Source of the DNA: Orobanche coerulescens
Lineage: Eukaryota; Streptophyta; Magnoliopsida; Lamiales; Orobanchaceae
DNA length: 64,000 bases
Reading direction: 5' to 3'
NCBI GenBank assembly: GCA_033398695.1
Contig: CM065801.1
Coordinates: 48,494,358 to 48,558,357, forward strand
The number at the start of each line of letters is the position of its first letter. Position 1 is the first letter of the stretch. Of this stretch, positions 1 to 12,442 are shown piece by piece. Below the pieces are notes generated by a model. The model ran no database searches. It worked only from the letters and a program-made list of their open reading frames with translations, and was not told the DNA's origin. The translations under genes and the position numbers were made by a program.

Positions 1-660
1 TCCTTCCTTTCCATAATTCATATGGAGTTTTATCTTGCTTCTTTTTGGGTAATTTATTCGAATTTTATTGGCCGAAAGAATAGCTTCTCCCCACATGTTA
101 AGTGATAGGCCCGAGCTTATCAACATAGCATTCATCATTTCCTTCAATGTTCTATTCTTTCGTTCGGCAACACCATTCGATTGGGGTGCATAAGGTGCGA
201 TCGTTTGGTGAATAATGCCATTTTCACGACAATATTCTTCAAAAGGTGCAACATATTCACCACCTCGATCACTTGAATCATTTTGATTTTGGTGTTGAGT
301 TGATTTTCAACTTCTGTTTTGTATGTTTTGAAAGCTTGAATGCTTCGTCTTTGCTTCTCAAAAGATACACATAACAAAATCTTGTGCAATCATCAATAAA
401 AGTTATAAAATAATTCTTTCCACCTCTTGTTTGCACAAGTTTTAAATCGCACGGATCGGTGTGAATCAATTCAAGAGGTTTTGTCGATCTTTCCACTTTG
501 AATGAAAAGGAGATTTTGCCATTTTTGCTTCAACACATATTTCACACCTTTTGTGTTGATCGAAAGTCATTTTTGGCAATAAATCTAAATGTACTAAACG
601 ACGTAGTATATTTAGATTTGCATGTCCTAATCTATCATGCCATAAATTAGGAGACTCAAC
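1..660 (-). pseudogene. Copia copy A: integrase N-terminal and core fragment
   Basis: This encodes the HHCC zinc domain ([14 protein letters not shown], then [16 protein letters not shown]) and the start of the integrase catalytic core ([22 protein letters not shown]). Further left it carries the segment ending in the APQSNGVAERKNRT-type motif. The reading frame breaks several times, for example near 280-390 and near 490. The rest of pol lies beyond the window edge. Integrase inserts the cDNA into the host genome. The fragment is inactive as written, but some breaks sit at CAG/CTG positions and may be sequencing errors. Confidence 0.85.
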
Positions 661-2054
661 CAAATAAACAACTTTATCGTTTATTTCATTTCCACCACGT
701 ACATTGATAGCATTCAGTTTGAAAAGGCCGTTATCTATATAGCCTTTTCCGATAAAGTGACCATTTTTAGTTATTACAACTTTATCCGCTTCAAACACTA
801 GCCTAAATCCGGCTTTGCTCAATCTTGAGCGGACACAAGATTCTTACGAATGTCCGGAACATGTAGCACATTTTTGAGCGTCAATTTCAATCAGACGTCA
901 TCTTGAGTATAACTTCTCCAGTTAGACAACATTTGAGGCGGAGTTTCCCATGTACAATTTTCTTTCTTCGGTGACGGGCTCGTATGAGGAGAACATGGTT
1001 TTATCGGCACAAATATGTTTAGTAGCGCCGGTGTCCACCCACCATCCGACTGGGATTCCAACCATATTGATTTCATCTACAACTGCACACAGATCAAGAC
1101 TGGACAAATCAACGGGAACATACTTATTCTCGATTATATTTGCTTGATCTCTCTTCTTGTCCTTCTTTGGTTTGCGGCAATTTTTCGCCATATGCCCGAA
1201 TTTACCGCAGTTGTAGCATTCTCCTTTGATCTTCTTTTGATTCTTCGAGTCTTGCTTCTTCCCGTTAAATTTCCATTTTTTGTTGTTGCTTGACTCGATG
1301 AGATTTGCTTTTGCCTCCATAGATGACTTGTTCATCTTGACATCGGTCTTCCGATTGTCCTCTTCGATCCTCAGTCGCACAATTAGATCTTCAAGGCCCA
1401 TTTCCTTGCGTTTGTGCTTGAGGTAGTTTTTGAAGTCCTTCCACATCGGTTGCAACTTCTCGATTATGGCTGCAACTTTAAAGGATTCAGACAAGCTCAT
1501 TCCTTACGCCAAAATATAAATGCGGGATCAAGCGTATTTCTGCACTTGCTCGAGAAAGCTTTTGTGTCCACCATTTTGAAGTCAAGAAAGCGACCACGAT
1601 GAACTTTTTCAAGCCGGCATCTTGTTTTATATTTTGTCTCCAACGAGTCCCACAACTCTTTGGACGTTTTGATTGTGGAATAAACAACGTAAAGTGTGTC
1701 ATCCAACCCATTCAAAATATAGTTTCGACATAAGAAGTCATTTGTGATGCCATGCATCCAACGCCGTGCGTTTAGGTGTCGATTTCATCATCCCCCACAA
1801 CAGGAGGAGATTCGGAAAGGAAGCGGCAGAGATTGAGAGTAGTAAGGTAGAACAGCATTTTTGATTGCCAACGTTTGAAGTCGGTACCTGAGAACTTCTC
1901 TGGTTTTTCGGCATGGGCAGGAGCATGAACATTGTTGGCTCCTCGCTCCGAGGCGTTCGAGCGAAGTGCAAAGTGCGCCTACGAAGCGCCCGTTGCGACA
2001 AGTGCGACGTGCTCGGACTCGGACTCGGACTCGGACTCGGAAGGTGCTTTGCAC
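661..2054 (-). pseudogene. Copia copy A: gag-protease region
   Basis: Reading leftwards from about 2054, the N-terminus is arginine-rich because it is encoded by a CTCGGA hexamer repeat. The conserved copia gag segment follows ([11 protein letters not shown] then YLTTLNL in another frame). Next come a CCHC zinc knuckle at about 1180-1221 ([14 protein letters not shown]) and an aspartic protease site at about 1012-1047 ([12 protein letters not shown]). Gag packages the RNA and the protease cuts the polyprotein. Frames break near 1500 and 1740 and between 820 and 960. The start codon is not clear: the long N-terminal frame begins at GTG, not ATG. Confidence 0.85.
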
Positions 2055-2075
2055 CTTCCTCGTAGGATTCGGATT

Positions 2076-2390
2076 CTAGCTTTAAAAATTAATTAAAGCC
2101 AACTAGGGTGCACCTTAATGGAGCACACTTGATTGCTCCTTTATGATGGAAAGTCCTTTATAAATAGCTCAACTTTTCCTTACTTCTCCAATGTGGGATG
2201 GGATTCCACACCACATCCCCAACTATTAAATGGCTTAACTTTGTGCATTAATTACTCATTCATTTCTTAACGAAATTGAACAAGTAAATACACTAAATTA
2301 ATCTACACAAAATGTAGATTCCAAATATACCATTTAATGTCATTAATTACCATAATTAATTATGGTATTAATTAAGCTATTTTTCCAACA
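2076..2390 (-). repeat. Shared copia LTR between copies A and B
   Basis: The right edge is firm: the minus strand starts TGTTGG next to a polypurine tract at 2391-2402. The left edge is not defined, because no canonical Met-tRNA primer site (TGGTATCAGAGC) is visible between this segment and gag; the start given here is simply where strong conservation begins. The segment contains a perfect 20-bp AT-rich palindrome at 2348-2367 and a TATAAATAG-type motif read on the plus strand near 2160. It serves as 5' LTR for copy A and 3' LTR for copy B. Confidence 0.75.
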
Positions 2391-2929
2391 ATCCCCCACA
2401 TGAATGATGATTAATGCAAATGCAACATGCAGTAAGTCCCGACGACCTATTATTGCTTCAGGATAGGTGGTAGTTAGCCTTGAACCTTCCTTAGTGTAAT
2501 GCTATCGGATTTACTCGTTGCTCGGTGAACGTGATGTCTTGAACCGGTCAACTTTTGTGTAAACCAAGACAATAACATACACACAATAATAGATCTAATA
2601 TCTTTCGTTCTCATGTTGTGTCCATTTTGGCCTTGGACCATTTCTTGGATTCATAAGTGTTACTAATTTTATGAAGCGGCCTTACTTCTTCACTTATATA
2701 GGTGACCTCCTATGAAGAGTATCTGCCATACTCCACCTATAAAGGTTATAGGAATCATTAAAAGCTTTAAAAAGCTTACCCTTTACCACAAAGCTGAGGC
2801 TTGCACTTGAGCTACGAGAATGGATTTTCAAGTGCTTTAACTGAACTTTCACAACTTAGTTGTCTCATTGAACCAAGTTCTTGGGATCTCAATCATCTGG
2901 TTGAGTTACCATTATGAAAATTCTCAATG

Positions 2930-5500
2930 CGTGGATTTCAATCCCATTCCCCTTCTTTGCATTATATAATTGATCACGGTTAATACCTTTTGTAAACGGA
3001 TCCGCTATATTGTCTTTTGACTTTACATAGTCAATACACATTATTCTGTAGTGATCAAATGTCGAATGGTATTGTGTCTTCGACGAATATGTCGAGACTT
3101 ACCATTATATATCTTGTTCTTTGCCCTCCCTATGGCTGCCATGCTATCACAATGTATCATAACAGGAGGCAAAGGTTTTCCAATGAGGAATATCTTCTAA
3201 GAAGTTTCTTAACCATTCGGCTTCTTCGCCGGCTTTGTCTAAAGCAATAAACTCGATTCCATTGTAGATCGGGCTATGCATGTTTGCTTAGAAGATTTCC
3301 ATGATATTGCTCCTCCACCAATGGTAAATACATAACCGCTTGTGGATTTAGTGTCTTTAGTATCGGATATCCATTGGCATCACAATATCCTTCCAAAGCA
3401 GTGGATATCTTGAATAGTGTATACCATGATTGACGGTGTGTTTTAAGTATCTCAACACTCTTGTCAATGCGGTCCAATGATCCTTTCCGGATTACTCATA
3501 AACCGACTCGGTTTACTAATAGAATATGCTATGTACGGCCTTGTACAATTTGCTAAGTACATTAGGCTTCCAATTATCCTAGCATATTACATTTGTGATA
3601 TGGGTTCTCCTCGATTTTGGCTAAGTGTAAACTTAAGTCAACAGGTGTCTTAGCCGGAGGTAGATCGTATGCCTTGAATTTCTTAAGTACATTCTCAACA
3701 TAGTGAGATTGTGATAAGACTATTCCATCGGGTGTTCTGGAGATCTTGATTCCTAGAATCACATCGGCTAATCCCATATCCTTCATGTCAAAGTTCTTCT
3801 TTAACATTTCCTTAGTGCCTATGATGATTTTATAGTTGCTACCCATAATTAACATATCATCAACGTATAGACACACAATGACAAAATTGTCAGATGTACC
3901 TTTGATGTACACACATTTATCGCATTCATTGATCTTGAAACCATTTGACATCATTACTTGGTCAAATTTCTCATGCCATTGTTTGGGTGCTTGCTTAAGT
4001 CCGTATAAAGACTTAACAAGTTTGCAAACTTTGTTTTCTTGGCCGGGAATCACGAACCCTTCGGGTTGTTCCATATAAATTTCATCTTCTAAATCTCCAT
4101 TTAGAAAGGCCGTTTTTACATCCATTTGGTGTATCTCAAGATTGTACAATCTTTGCTATTGCAAGTAGCATTCTAATGGATGTAATCCGAGTAACTGGTG
4201 AGTATGTATCAAAGTAATCATACCCTTCCTTTTGTTTGTATCCTTTGGCTACCAAACGTGCCTTGTATTTGTCAATAGATTTATCACCTTTGTATTTCTT
4301 CTTGAGAATCCACTTGCAACCTAAAGGTTTATTTTCCGGAGGAAGATCAACAATGTGCCAAGTGTGATTGTTCAAGATTGACTCGATTTCACTATTGATA
4401 GCTTCTTGCCATAGATCGGCATCGGAACCGGACAATGCTTCCTTGATTGTCTTTGGTTCATCTTCTAAAGAATAGACTACAAAATCCGGACCAAAGGTTT
4501 TGCGGTTTTATTCTTTTTCCTCGCCTTAGTTCGGTGTTGGTCCATTACGATTTGGCGAGATTTCATCATAAGTCCTCTTTTCGGACTTATTTCATTCTTT
4601 TCTTTCTTAGGGAATATAGTTTCAAAAATATGGCATTTCTTGATTCTATAATCATTCCCTCATTAATATCGGGTACTTAGATTTGTGTACCAAAAATCGG
4701 TACGCACTACTATTATTTGCATATCTATGAAAATGCAATCAACCGTTTTAGTCCTATTTTTACTTGCTTGGGTTTGGTACTTCAACTTTTGCTAAGCACC
4801 CCCACACTTTTAAGTATTTATAGGATGGCTTCCTTCCTTTCCATAATTCATATGGAGTTTTATCTTGCTTCTTTTTGGGTATTTTATTCATAATTTTATT
4901 GGCCTAAAGAATAGCTTCTCCACACATTTTATGTGATATGAACGAGCTTATCAACATAGCATTCATCTTTTCCTTATATGTTCTATTCTTTCGTTCGGCA
5001 ACACCATTCGATTGGGGTGCATAAGGTGCGATCGTTTGGTGAATAATGCCATTTTCACGACAATATTCTTCAAAAGGTGCAACATATTCACCACCTCGAT
5101 CACTTGAATCATTTTGATTTTGGTGTTGAGTTGATTTTCAACTTGTTTTGTATGTTTTGAAAGCTTGAATGCTTCGTCTTTGCTTCTCAAAGATACACAT
5201 AACAAAATCTTGTGCAATCATCAATAAAAGTTATAAAATAATTCTTTCCACCTCTTGTTTGCACAAGTTTTAAATCGCATGGATCGGTGTGAATCAATTC
5301 AAGAGGTTTTGTCGATCTTTCCCTTTGAATGAAAAGGAGATTTTGCCATTTTTGCTTCAACACATATTTCACACCTTTTGTGTTGATCGAAAGTCATTTT
5401 TGGCAATAAATCTAAATGTACTAAACGACGTAGTATATTTAGATTTGCATGTCCTAATCTATCATGCCATAAATTAGGAGACTCAACCAAATAAACAACT
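2930..5500 (-). pseudogene. Copia copy B: integrase, RT and RNase H
   Basis: The RT is readable at 3574-4149 and 4136-4435. It shows QMDVKTAFLNGDLEDEIYMEQPEGF and the catalytic YVDD box (FVIVCLYVDDMLIMGS), with WILKKKYKGD further upstream. RNase H pieces lie at 2930-3480 ([10 protein letters not shown]). Integrase core fragments lie at 4960-5370 and the HHCC domain at 5299-5490. Together these would copy the RNA, degrade the template and integrate the cDNA. Breaks near 3480-3570, 4150 and 4440 disrupt the polyprotein. Confidence 0.85.
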
Positions 5501-6877
5501 TTATCGTTTATTTCATTTCCACCACGTACTTTGATAGCATTCGGTTTGAAAAGGCCGTTATCTATATAGCCTTTTTAGATAAAGTGACCATTTTTAGTTA
5601 TTACAACTTTATCCGCTTCAAACACTAGCCTTTAAATCCGGCTTTGCTCAATCTTTGAGCTGGACACAAGATTCTTACGAATGTCTGGAACATGTAGCAC
5701 ATTTTGAGCGTCAATTTCAATCCAGGACGTCATCTTGAGTATAACTTCTCGATTCAGACAACATTTGAGGCGGCGGAGTTTCCCATGTACAATTTTCTTT
5801 CTTCGGTGACGGGCTCGTATGAGGAGAACATGGTTTTATCGGCACAAATATGTTTAGTAGCGCCGGTGTCCACCCACCATCCATTGGGATTCCAACCATA
5901 TTGATTTCATCTACAATCGCACCTGAGATCAAGTGGACAAATCGACGGAACATACTTATTCTCGATTATATTTGCTTGATCTCTCTTCTTGTCCTTCTTT
6001 GGTTTGCGGCAATTTTTCGCCATATGCCCGAATTTACATGATTGTAGCATTCTCCTTTGATCTTCTTTTGATTCTTGAGTCTTGCTTCTTCCGTTAAATT
6101 TCCGTTTTTGTTGTTGCTTGACTCGATGAGATTTGCTTTGCCTCCATAGATGACTTGTTCATCTTGACATCGATCTTCCGATTGTCCTCTTCGATCCTCG
6201 ATCGCACAATTAGATCTTCAAGGCCCATTTCCTTGCGTTTGTGCTTGAGGTAGTTTTGAAGTCCTTCCACATCGGGGCAACTTCTCGATTATGGCGGCAA
6301 CTTGAAAGGATTCGGACAAGCTCATTCCTTACGCCAAAATATAAATGCGGGATCAAGCGTATTTCCCACTTGCTCGAGAAACGATTTTGTGTCCACCATT
6401 TTGAAGTCAAGAAAAGCGACCCACGATGAACTTTTTCAAGCCGGCATCTTTGTTTTATATTTTGTCTCCAACGAGTCCGCAACTCTTTGGACGTTTTGAT
6501 TGTGGAATAAACACTGTAAAGTGTGTCATCAACCCATTCAAAATATAGTTTCGACATAAGAAGTCATTTGTGATGCCATGCATCCAACGCCGTGCGTTTA
6601 CGGGTGTCGATTTCATCATCCCCACAACGGGAGGAGATTCGGAAAGGAAGCGGCGGAGATTGAGAGTAGTAAGGTAGAAACGGCATTTTTGATTGCCAAC
6701 GTTTGAAGTCGGTGCACGAGAACTTCTCTGGTTTTCGGCATGGGCGGGAGCATGAACATTGTTGGCTCCTCGCTCGAGGCGTTCGGCGAAGTGCAAAGTG
6801 CGCCTCTGAGCGCCGTTGCGACAAGTGCGGCGTGCACGTGCTCGGACTCGGACTCGGACTCGGAAGGTGCTTTGCAC
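5500..6877 (-). pseudogene. Copia copy B: gag-protease region
   Basis: This is homologous to copy A gag but more damaged. The [13 protein letters not shown] segment is recognisable near 6660-6720, while the zinc knuckle and protease motif are split among frames (6030-6060 and 5860-5890). The N-terminal CTCGGA hexamer repeat has three units here, against four or more in A and C and two in D. Many differences from D fall at CAG/CTG or CCG positions. Confidence 0.8.
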
Positions 6878-6896
6878 CTTCCTCGTAGATCGGATT

Positions 6897-7210
6897 CTAG
6901 CTTTAAAAATTAATTAAAGCCAACTAGGGTGCACCTTAATGGAGCACACTTGATTGCTCCTTTATGATGGAAAGTCCTTTATAAATAGCTCAACTTTTCC
7001 TTACTTCTCCAATGTGGGATGGGATTCCACACCACATCCCCAACTATTAAATGGCTTAACTTTGTGCATTAATTACTCATTCATTTCTTAACGAAATTGA
7101 ACAAGTAAATACACTAAATTAATCTACACAAAATGTAGATTCCAAATATACCATTTAATGTCATTAATTACCATAATTAATTATGGTATTAATTAAGCTA
7201 TTTTTCAACA
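6897..7210 (-). repeat. Shared copia LTR between copies B and C
   Basis: It is almost identical to the segment at 2076-2390, with the same inner AT palindrome. One C is missing from the terminal TTTTCCAACA and one from the neighbouring purine tract at 7211-7221. Confidence 0.75.
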
Positions 7211-7654
7211 ATCCCCACATGAATGATGATTAATGCAAATGCAACATGCACTAAGTCGACGACCTATTATTGCTTCGGGATAGGTGGTAGTTAGCCTTGA
7301 ACCTTCCTTAGTGTAATGCTATAGGATTTACTCGTTGCTCGGTGATCGTGATGTCTTGAACCGGTCAACTTTTGTGTAAACCAAGACAATAACATACACA
7401 CAATAATAGATCTAATATCTTTCGTTCTCACGTTGTGTCCATTTTGGCCTTGGACCATTTCTTGGATTCATAAGTGTTACTAATTTTATGAAGGCCTTAC
7501 TTCTTCACTTATATAGGTGACCTCCTATGAAGAGTATCTGCCATACTCCACCTATAAAAGGTTATAGGAATCATTAAAAGCTTTAAAAAGCTTACCCTTT
7601 ACCACAAACTGAGGCTTGCACTTGAGCGACTACGAGAATGGATTTTCAAGTGCT

Positions 7655-10110
7655 TTAACTTGAACTTTCACAACTTAGTTGTCTCATTGAACCAAGTTCT
7701 TGGGATCTCCAATCATCTGGTTGAGTTACCATTATGAAAATTCTCAATGCGTGGATTTCAATCCCATTCCCCTTCTTTGCATTATATAATTGATCACGGT
7801 TAATACCTTTTGTAAACGGATCCGCTATATTGTCTTTTGACTTTACATAGTCAATACACATTATTCTGTAGTGATCAAATGTCGAATGGTATTGTGTCTT
7901 GACGAATATGTCGAGACTTACCATTATATATATCTTGTTCTTTGCCCTCCCTATGGCCGCCATGCTATCACAATGTATCATAACGGGAGGCAAAGGTTTT
8001 CCAATGAGGAATATCTTCTAAGAAGTTTCTTAACCATTCGGCTTCTTGGCTTTGTCTAAAGCAATAAACTCCGATTCCATTGTAGATCGGGCTATGCATG
8101 TTTGCTTAGAAGATTTCCATGATATTGCTCCTCCACCAATGGTAAATACATAACCGCTTGTGGATTTAGTGTCTTTAGTATCGGATATCCGATTGGCATC
8201 ACAATATCCTTCCAAAGCAGTGGATATCTTGAATAGTGTATACCATGATTGACGGTGTTTTAAGTATCTCAACACTCTTGTCAATGCGGTCCAATGATCC
8301 TTTCGGGATTACTCGTAACCACTCGGTTTACTAATAGAATATGCTATGTCGGCCTTGTACAATTTGCTAAGTACATTAGGCTTCCAATTATCCTAGCATA
8401 TTACATTTGTGATATGGGTTCTCCTCGATTTTTGGCTAAGTGTAAACTTAAGTCAACAGTGTCTTAGCCGGAGGTAGATCGTATGCCTTGAATTTCTTAA
8501 GTACATTCTCAACATAGTGAGATTGTGATAAGACTATTCCATCGGGTTACGGAGATCTTGATTCCTAGAATCACATCGGCTAATCCCATATCCTTCATGT
8601 CAAAGTTCTTCTTTAACATTTCCTTAGTGCCTATGATGATTTTATAGTTGCTACCCATAATTAACATATCATCAACGTATAGACACTGATGACAAAATTG
8701 TCAGATGTACCTTTGATGTACACACATTTATCGCATTCATTGATCTAGAAAACATTTTACATCATTACTTGGTCAAATTTCTCATGCCATTGTTTGGGTG
8801 CTTGATTAAGTCAGTATAAATACATAACAAGTTTGCAAACATTGTATTCTTAGTAGGAATCACGAACCCTTGGGTTGTTCCATATAAATTTCATCTTCTA
8901 AATCTCCATTTAGAAAGGCCGTTTTACATCCATTTGGTGTATCTCAAGATTGTACAATCTTTGCTATTGCAAGTAGCATTCTAATGGATTTAATCAGAGT
9001 AAATGGTGTGTATGTATCAAAGTAATCATACCCTTCCTTTTGTTTGTATCCTTTGGCTACCAAACGTGCCTTGTATTTGTCAATAGATTTATCACCTTTG
9101 TATTTCTTCTTGAGAATCCACTTGCAACCTAAAGGTTTATTTCCCGGAGGAAGATCAACAATGTGCCAAGTGTGATTGTTCAAGATTGACTCGATTTCAC
9201 TATTGATAGCTTCTTGCCATAGATCGGCATCGGAACGGACAATGCTTCCTTGATTGTCTTTGGTTCATCTTCTAAAGAATAGACTACAAAATCCGGACCA
9301 AAGGTTTTGCGTTTTATTCTTTTTCCTCGCCTTAGTTTCGGTGTTGGTCCATTACTATTTGGCGAGATTTCATCATAAGTCCTCTTTTTCGGACTTATTT
9401 CATTCTTTTCTTTCTTAGGGAATATAGTTTCAAAAAAATATGGCATTTCTTGATTCTATAATCATTCCCTCATTAATATCGGGTACTTCCGATTTGTGTA
9501 CCAAAAATCGGTACGCACTACTATTATTTGCATATCCTATGAAAATGCAATCAACCGTTTTGGTCCTATTTTTACTTGCTTGGGTTTTGGTACTTCAACT
9601 TTTGCTAAGCACCCCCACACTTTTAAGTATTTATAGGACGGCTTCCTTCCTTTCCATAATTCATATGGAGTTTTATCTTGCTTCTTTTTGGGTAATTTAT
9701 TCGAATTTTATTGGCCGAAAGAATAGCTTCTCCCCACATGTTAAGTGATAGGCCCGAGCTTATCAACATAGCATTCATCATTTCCTTCAATGTTCTATTC
9801 TTTCGTTCGGCAACACCATTCGATTGGGGTGCATAAGGTGCGATCGTTTGGTGAATAATGCCATTTTCACGACAATATTCTTCAAAAGGTGCAACATATT
9901 CACCACCTCGATCACTTGAATCATTTTGATTTTGGTGTTGAGTTGATTTTCAACTTCTGTTTTGTATGTTTTGAAAGCTTGAATGCTTCGTCTTTGCTTC
10001 TCAAAGATACACATAACAAAATCTTGTGCAATCATCAATAAAAGTTATAAAATAATTCTTTCCACCTCTTGTTTGCACAAGTTTTAAATCGCACAGATCG
10101 GTGTGAATCA
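7655..10110 (-). pseudogene. Copia copy C: integrase, RT and RNase H
   Basis: RNase H remnants lie at 7655-7993 ([24 protein letters not shown]) and 8030-8284 ([21 protein letters not shown]). RT is split across 8400-9183; its N-terminal WILKKKYKGDKSIDKYKARLVAKGY is cleanest at 8944-9183. The integrase C-terminal linker at 9180-9446 is lysine-rich. Integrase core pieces are at 9787-10110. The segment at 8740-8860 is unusually diverged. It is inactive as written. Confidence 0.85.
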
Positions 10111-11567
10111 ATTCAAGAGGTTTTGTCGATCTTTCCACTGAATGAAAAGGAGATTTTGCCATTTTTGCTTCAACACATATTTCACACCTTTTGTGTTGAT
10201 CGAAAGTCATTTTTGGCAATAAATCTAAATGTACTAAATGACGTAGTATATTTAGATTTGCATGTCCTAATCTATCATGCCATAAATTAGGAGACTCAAC
10301 CAAATAAACAACTTTATCGTTTATTTCATTTCCACCACGTACATTGATAGCATTCAGTTTGAAAAGGCCGTTATCTATATAGCCTTTTCCGATAAAGTGA
10401 CCATTTTTAGTTATTACAACTTTATCCGCTTCAAACACTAGCCTAAATCCGGCTTTGCTCAATGCTGAGCCAGACACAAGATTCTTACGAATGTCTGGAA
10501 CATGTAGCACATTTTGAGCGTCAATTTCAATCCAGACGTCATCTTGAGTATAACTTCTCCAGTTCCGCAACATTTGAGGCGGAGTTTCCCATGTACAATT
10601 TTCTTTCTTCGGTGACGGGCTCGTATGAGGAGAACATGGTTTTATCGGCACAAATATGTTTAGTAGCGCCGGTGTCCACCCACCATCCGACTGGGATTCC
10701 AACCATATTGATTTCATCTACAACTGCACACAGATCAAGACTGGACAAATCGACGGGAACATACTTATTCTCGATTATATTTGCTTGATCTCTCTTCTTG
10801 TCCTTCTTTGGTTTGCGGCAATTTTTCGCCATATGCCCGAATTTACATGATTGTAGCATTCTCCTTTGATCTTCTTTTGATTCTTGAGTCTTGCTTCTTC
10901 CGTTAAATTTCCGTTTTTTGTTGCTTGACTCGATGAGATTTGCTTTTGCCTCCATAGATGACTTGTTCATCTTGACATCGATCTTCCGATTGTCCTCTTC
11001 GATCCTCGATCGCACAATTAGATCTTGAGGCCCATTTCCTTGCGTTTGTGCTTGAGGTAGTTTTGAAGTCCTTCCACATCGGGGCAACTTCTCGATTATG
11101 GCGGCAACTTGAAAGGATTCGGACAAGCTCATTCCTTACGCAAAATATCGTGCAGGATCAACTGTATTTCCTGCACTTGCTCGAGAACAGTTTTTGTGTC
11201 CACCATTTTGAAGTCAAGAAAACGACCCACGATGAACTTTTTCAAGCCGGCATCTTCTGTTTTATATTTTGTCTCCAACGAGTCCCACAACTCTTTGGAC
11301 GTTTTGATTGTGGAATAAACACTGTAAAGTGTGTCATCCAACCCATTCAAAATATAGTTTCGACATAAGAAGTCGATGTGATGCCATGCATCCAACGCCA
11401 ACTTCTCTGGTTTTTCGGCATGGGCAGGAGCATGAACATTGTTGGCTCCTCGCTCCGAGGCGTTCGAGCGAAGTGCAAAGTGCGCCTACGAAGCGCCCGT
11501 TGCGACAAGTGCGACGTGCACGTGCTCGGACTCGGACTCGGACTCGGACTCGGAAGGTGCTTTGCAC
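10001..11567 (-). pseudogene. Copia copy C: gag, protease and GAG-pre-integrase
   Basis: The frame at 10001-10717 runs from downstream of the protease through the HHCC zinc domain into the integrase core start. The frame at 10539-11132 carries gag, with a damaged knuckle (only the part FGHMAKNC is intact), and the protease site [12 protein letters not shown]. The deletion at about 11398 removes the [11 protein letters not shown] segment, so this gag could not be functional even if the small frameshifts are artefacts. Confidence 0.85.
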
Positions 11568-11588
11568 CTTCCTCGTAGGATTCGGATT

Positions 11589-11903
11589 CTAGCTTTAAAA
11601 ATTAATTAAAGCCAACTAGGGTGCACCTTAATGGAGCACACTTGATTGCTCCTTTATGATGGAAAGTCCTTTATAAATAGCTCAACTTTTCCTTACTTCT
11701 CCAATGTGGGATGGGATTCCACACCACATCCCCAACTATTAAATGGCTTAACTTTGTGCATTAATTACTCATTCATTTCTTAACGAAATTGAACAAGTAA
11801 ATACACTAAATTAATCTACACAAAATGTAGATTCCAAATATACCATTTAATGTCATTAATTACCATAATTAATTATGGTATTAATTAAGCTATTTTTCCA
11901 ACA
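11589..11903 (-). repeat. Shared copia LTR between copies C and D
   Basis: Same 315-bp segment as at 2076-2390. Its right edge abuts the purine tract of copy D at 11904-11915. Confidence 0.75.
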
Positions 11904-12442
11904 ATCCCCCACATGAATGATGATTAATGCAAATGCAACATGCACTAAGTCCGACGACCTATTATTGCTTGGGATAGGTGGTAGTTAGCCTTGAACCTTC
12001 CTTAGTGTAATGCTATCGGATTTACTCGTTGCTCGGTGAACGTGATGTCTTGAACCGGTCAACTTTTGTGTAAACCAAGACAATAACATACACACAATAA
12101 TAGATCTAATATCTTTCGTTCTCACGTTGTGTCCATTTTGGCCTTGGACCATTTCTTGGATTCATAAGTGTTACTAATTTTATGAAGCGGCCTTACTTCT
12201 TCACTTATATAGGTGACCTCCTATGAAGAGTATCCTGCCATACTCCACCTATAAAAGGTTATAGGAATCATTAAAAGCTTTAAAAAGCTTACCCTTTACC
12301 ACAAACTGCAGGCTTGCACTTGAACAGCTACGAGAATGGATTTTCAAGTGCTTTAACTTGAACTTTCACAACTTAGTTGTCTCATTGAACCAAGTTCTTG
12401 GGATCTCCAATCATCGTGGTTGAGTTACCATTATGAAAATTC

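Larger units (their letters stand above)
2391..7210 (-). mobile_element. Copia copy B
   Basis: This is a full-length unit from polypurine tract to LTR. It includes a 3' untranslated stretch (about 2391-2930), RNase H, RT, integrase, protease, gag and the LTR at 6897-7210. Coding capacity is broken into many short frames. It has stretches of clustered substitutions (for example 4880-4980) that are absent from copies A and D. It is inactive as written. Confidence 0.85.
7211..11903 (-). mobile_element. Copia copy C
   Basis: The third unit of the array, full length except for a deletion of about 129 bp in gag. The junction near 11398 lacks the sequence corresponding to 16120-16248 of copy D. The deletion removes the conserved gag core. 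The rest follows the same order as the other copies and ends in the LTR at 11589-11903. Confidence 0.85.

Noticed and set aside
950..1602. Plus-strand open frames of 60-110 codons across the copia array
   Set aside because: They are the antisense of gag, protease and integrase and recur in every copy only because the sense strand is repeated; no motif of their own.
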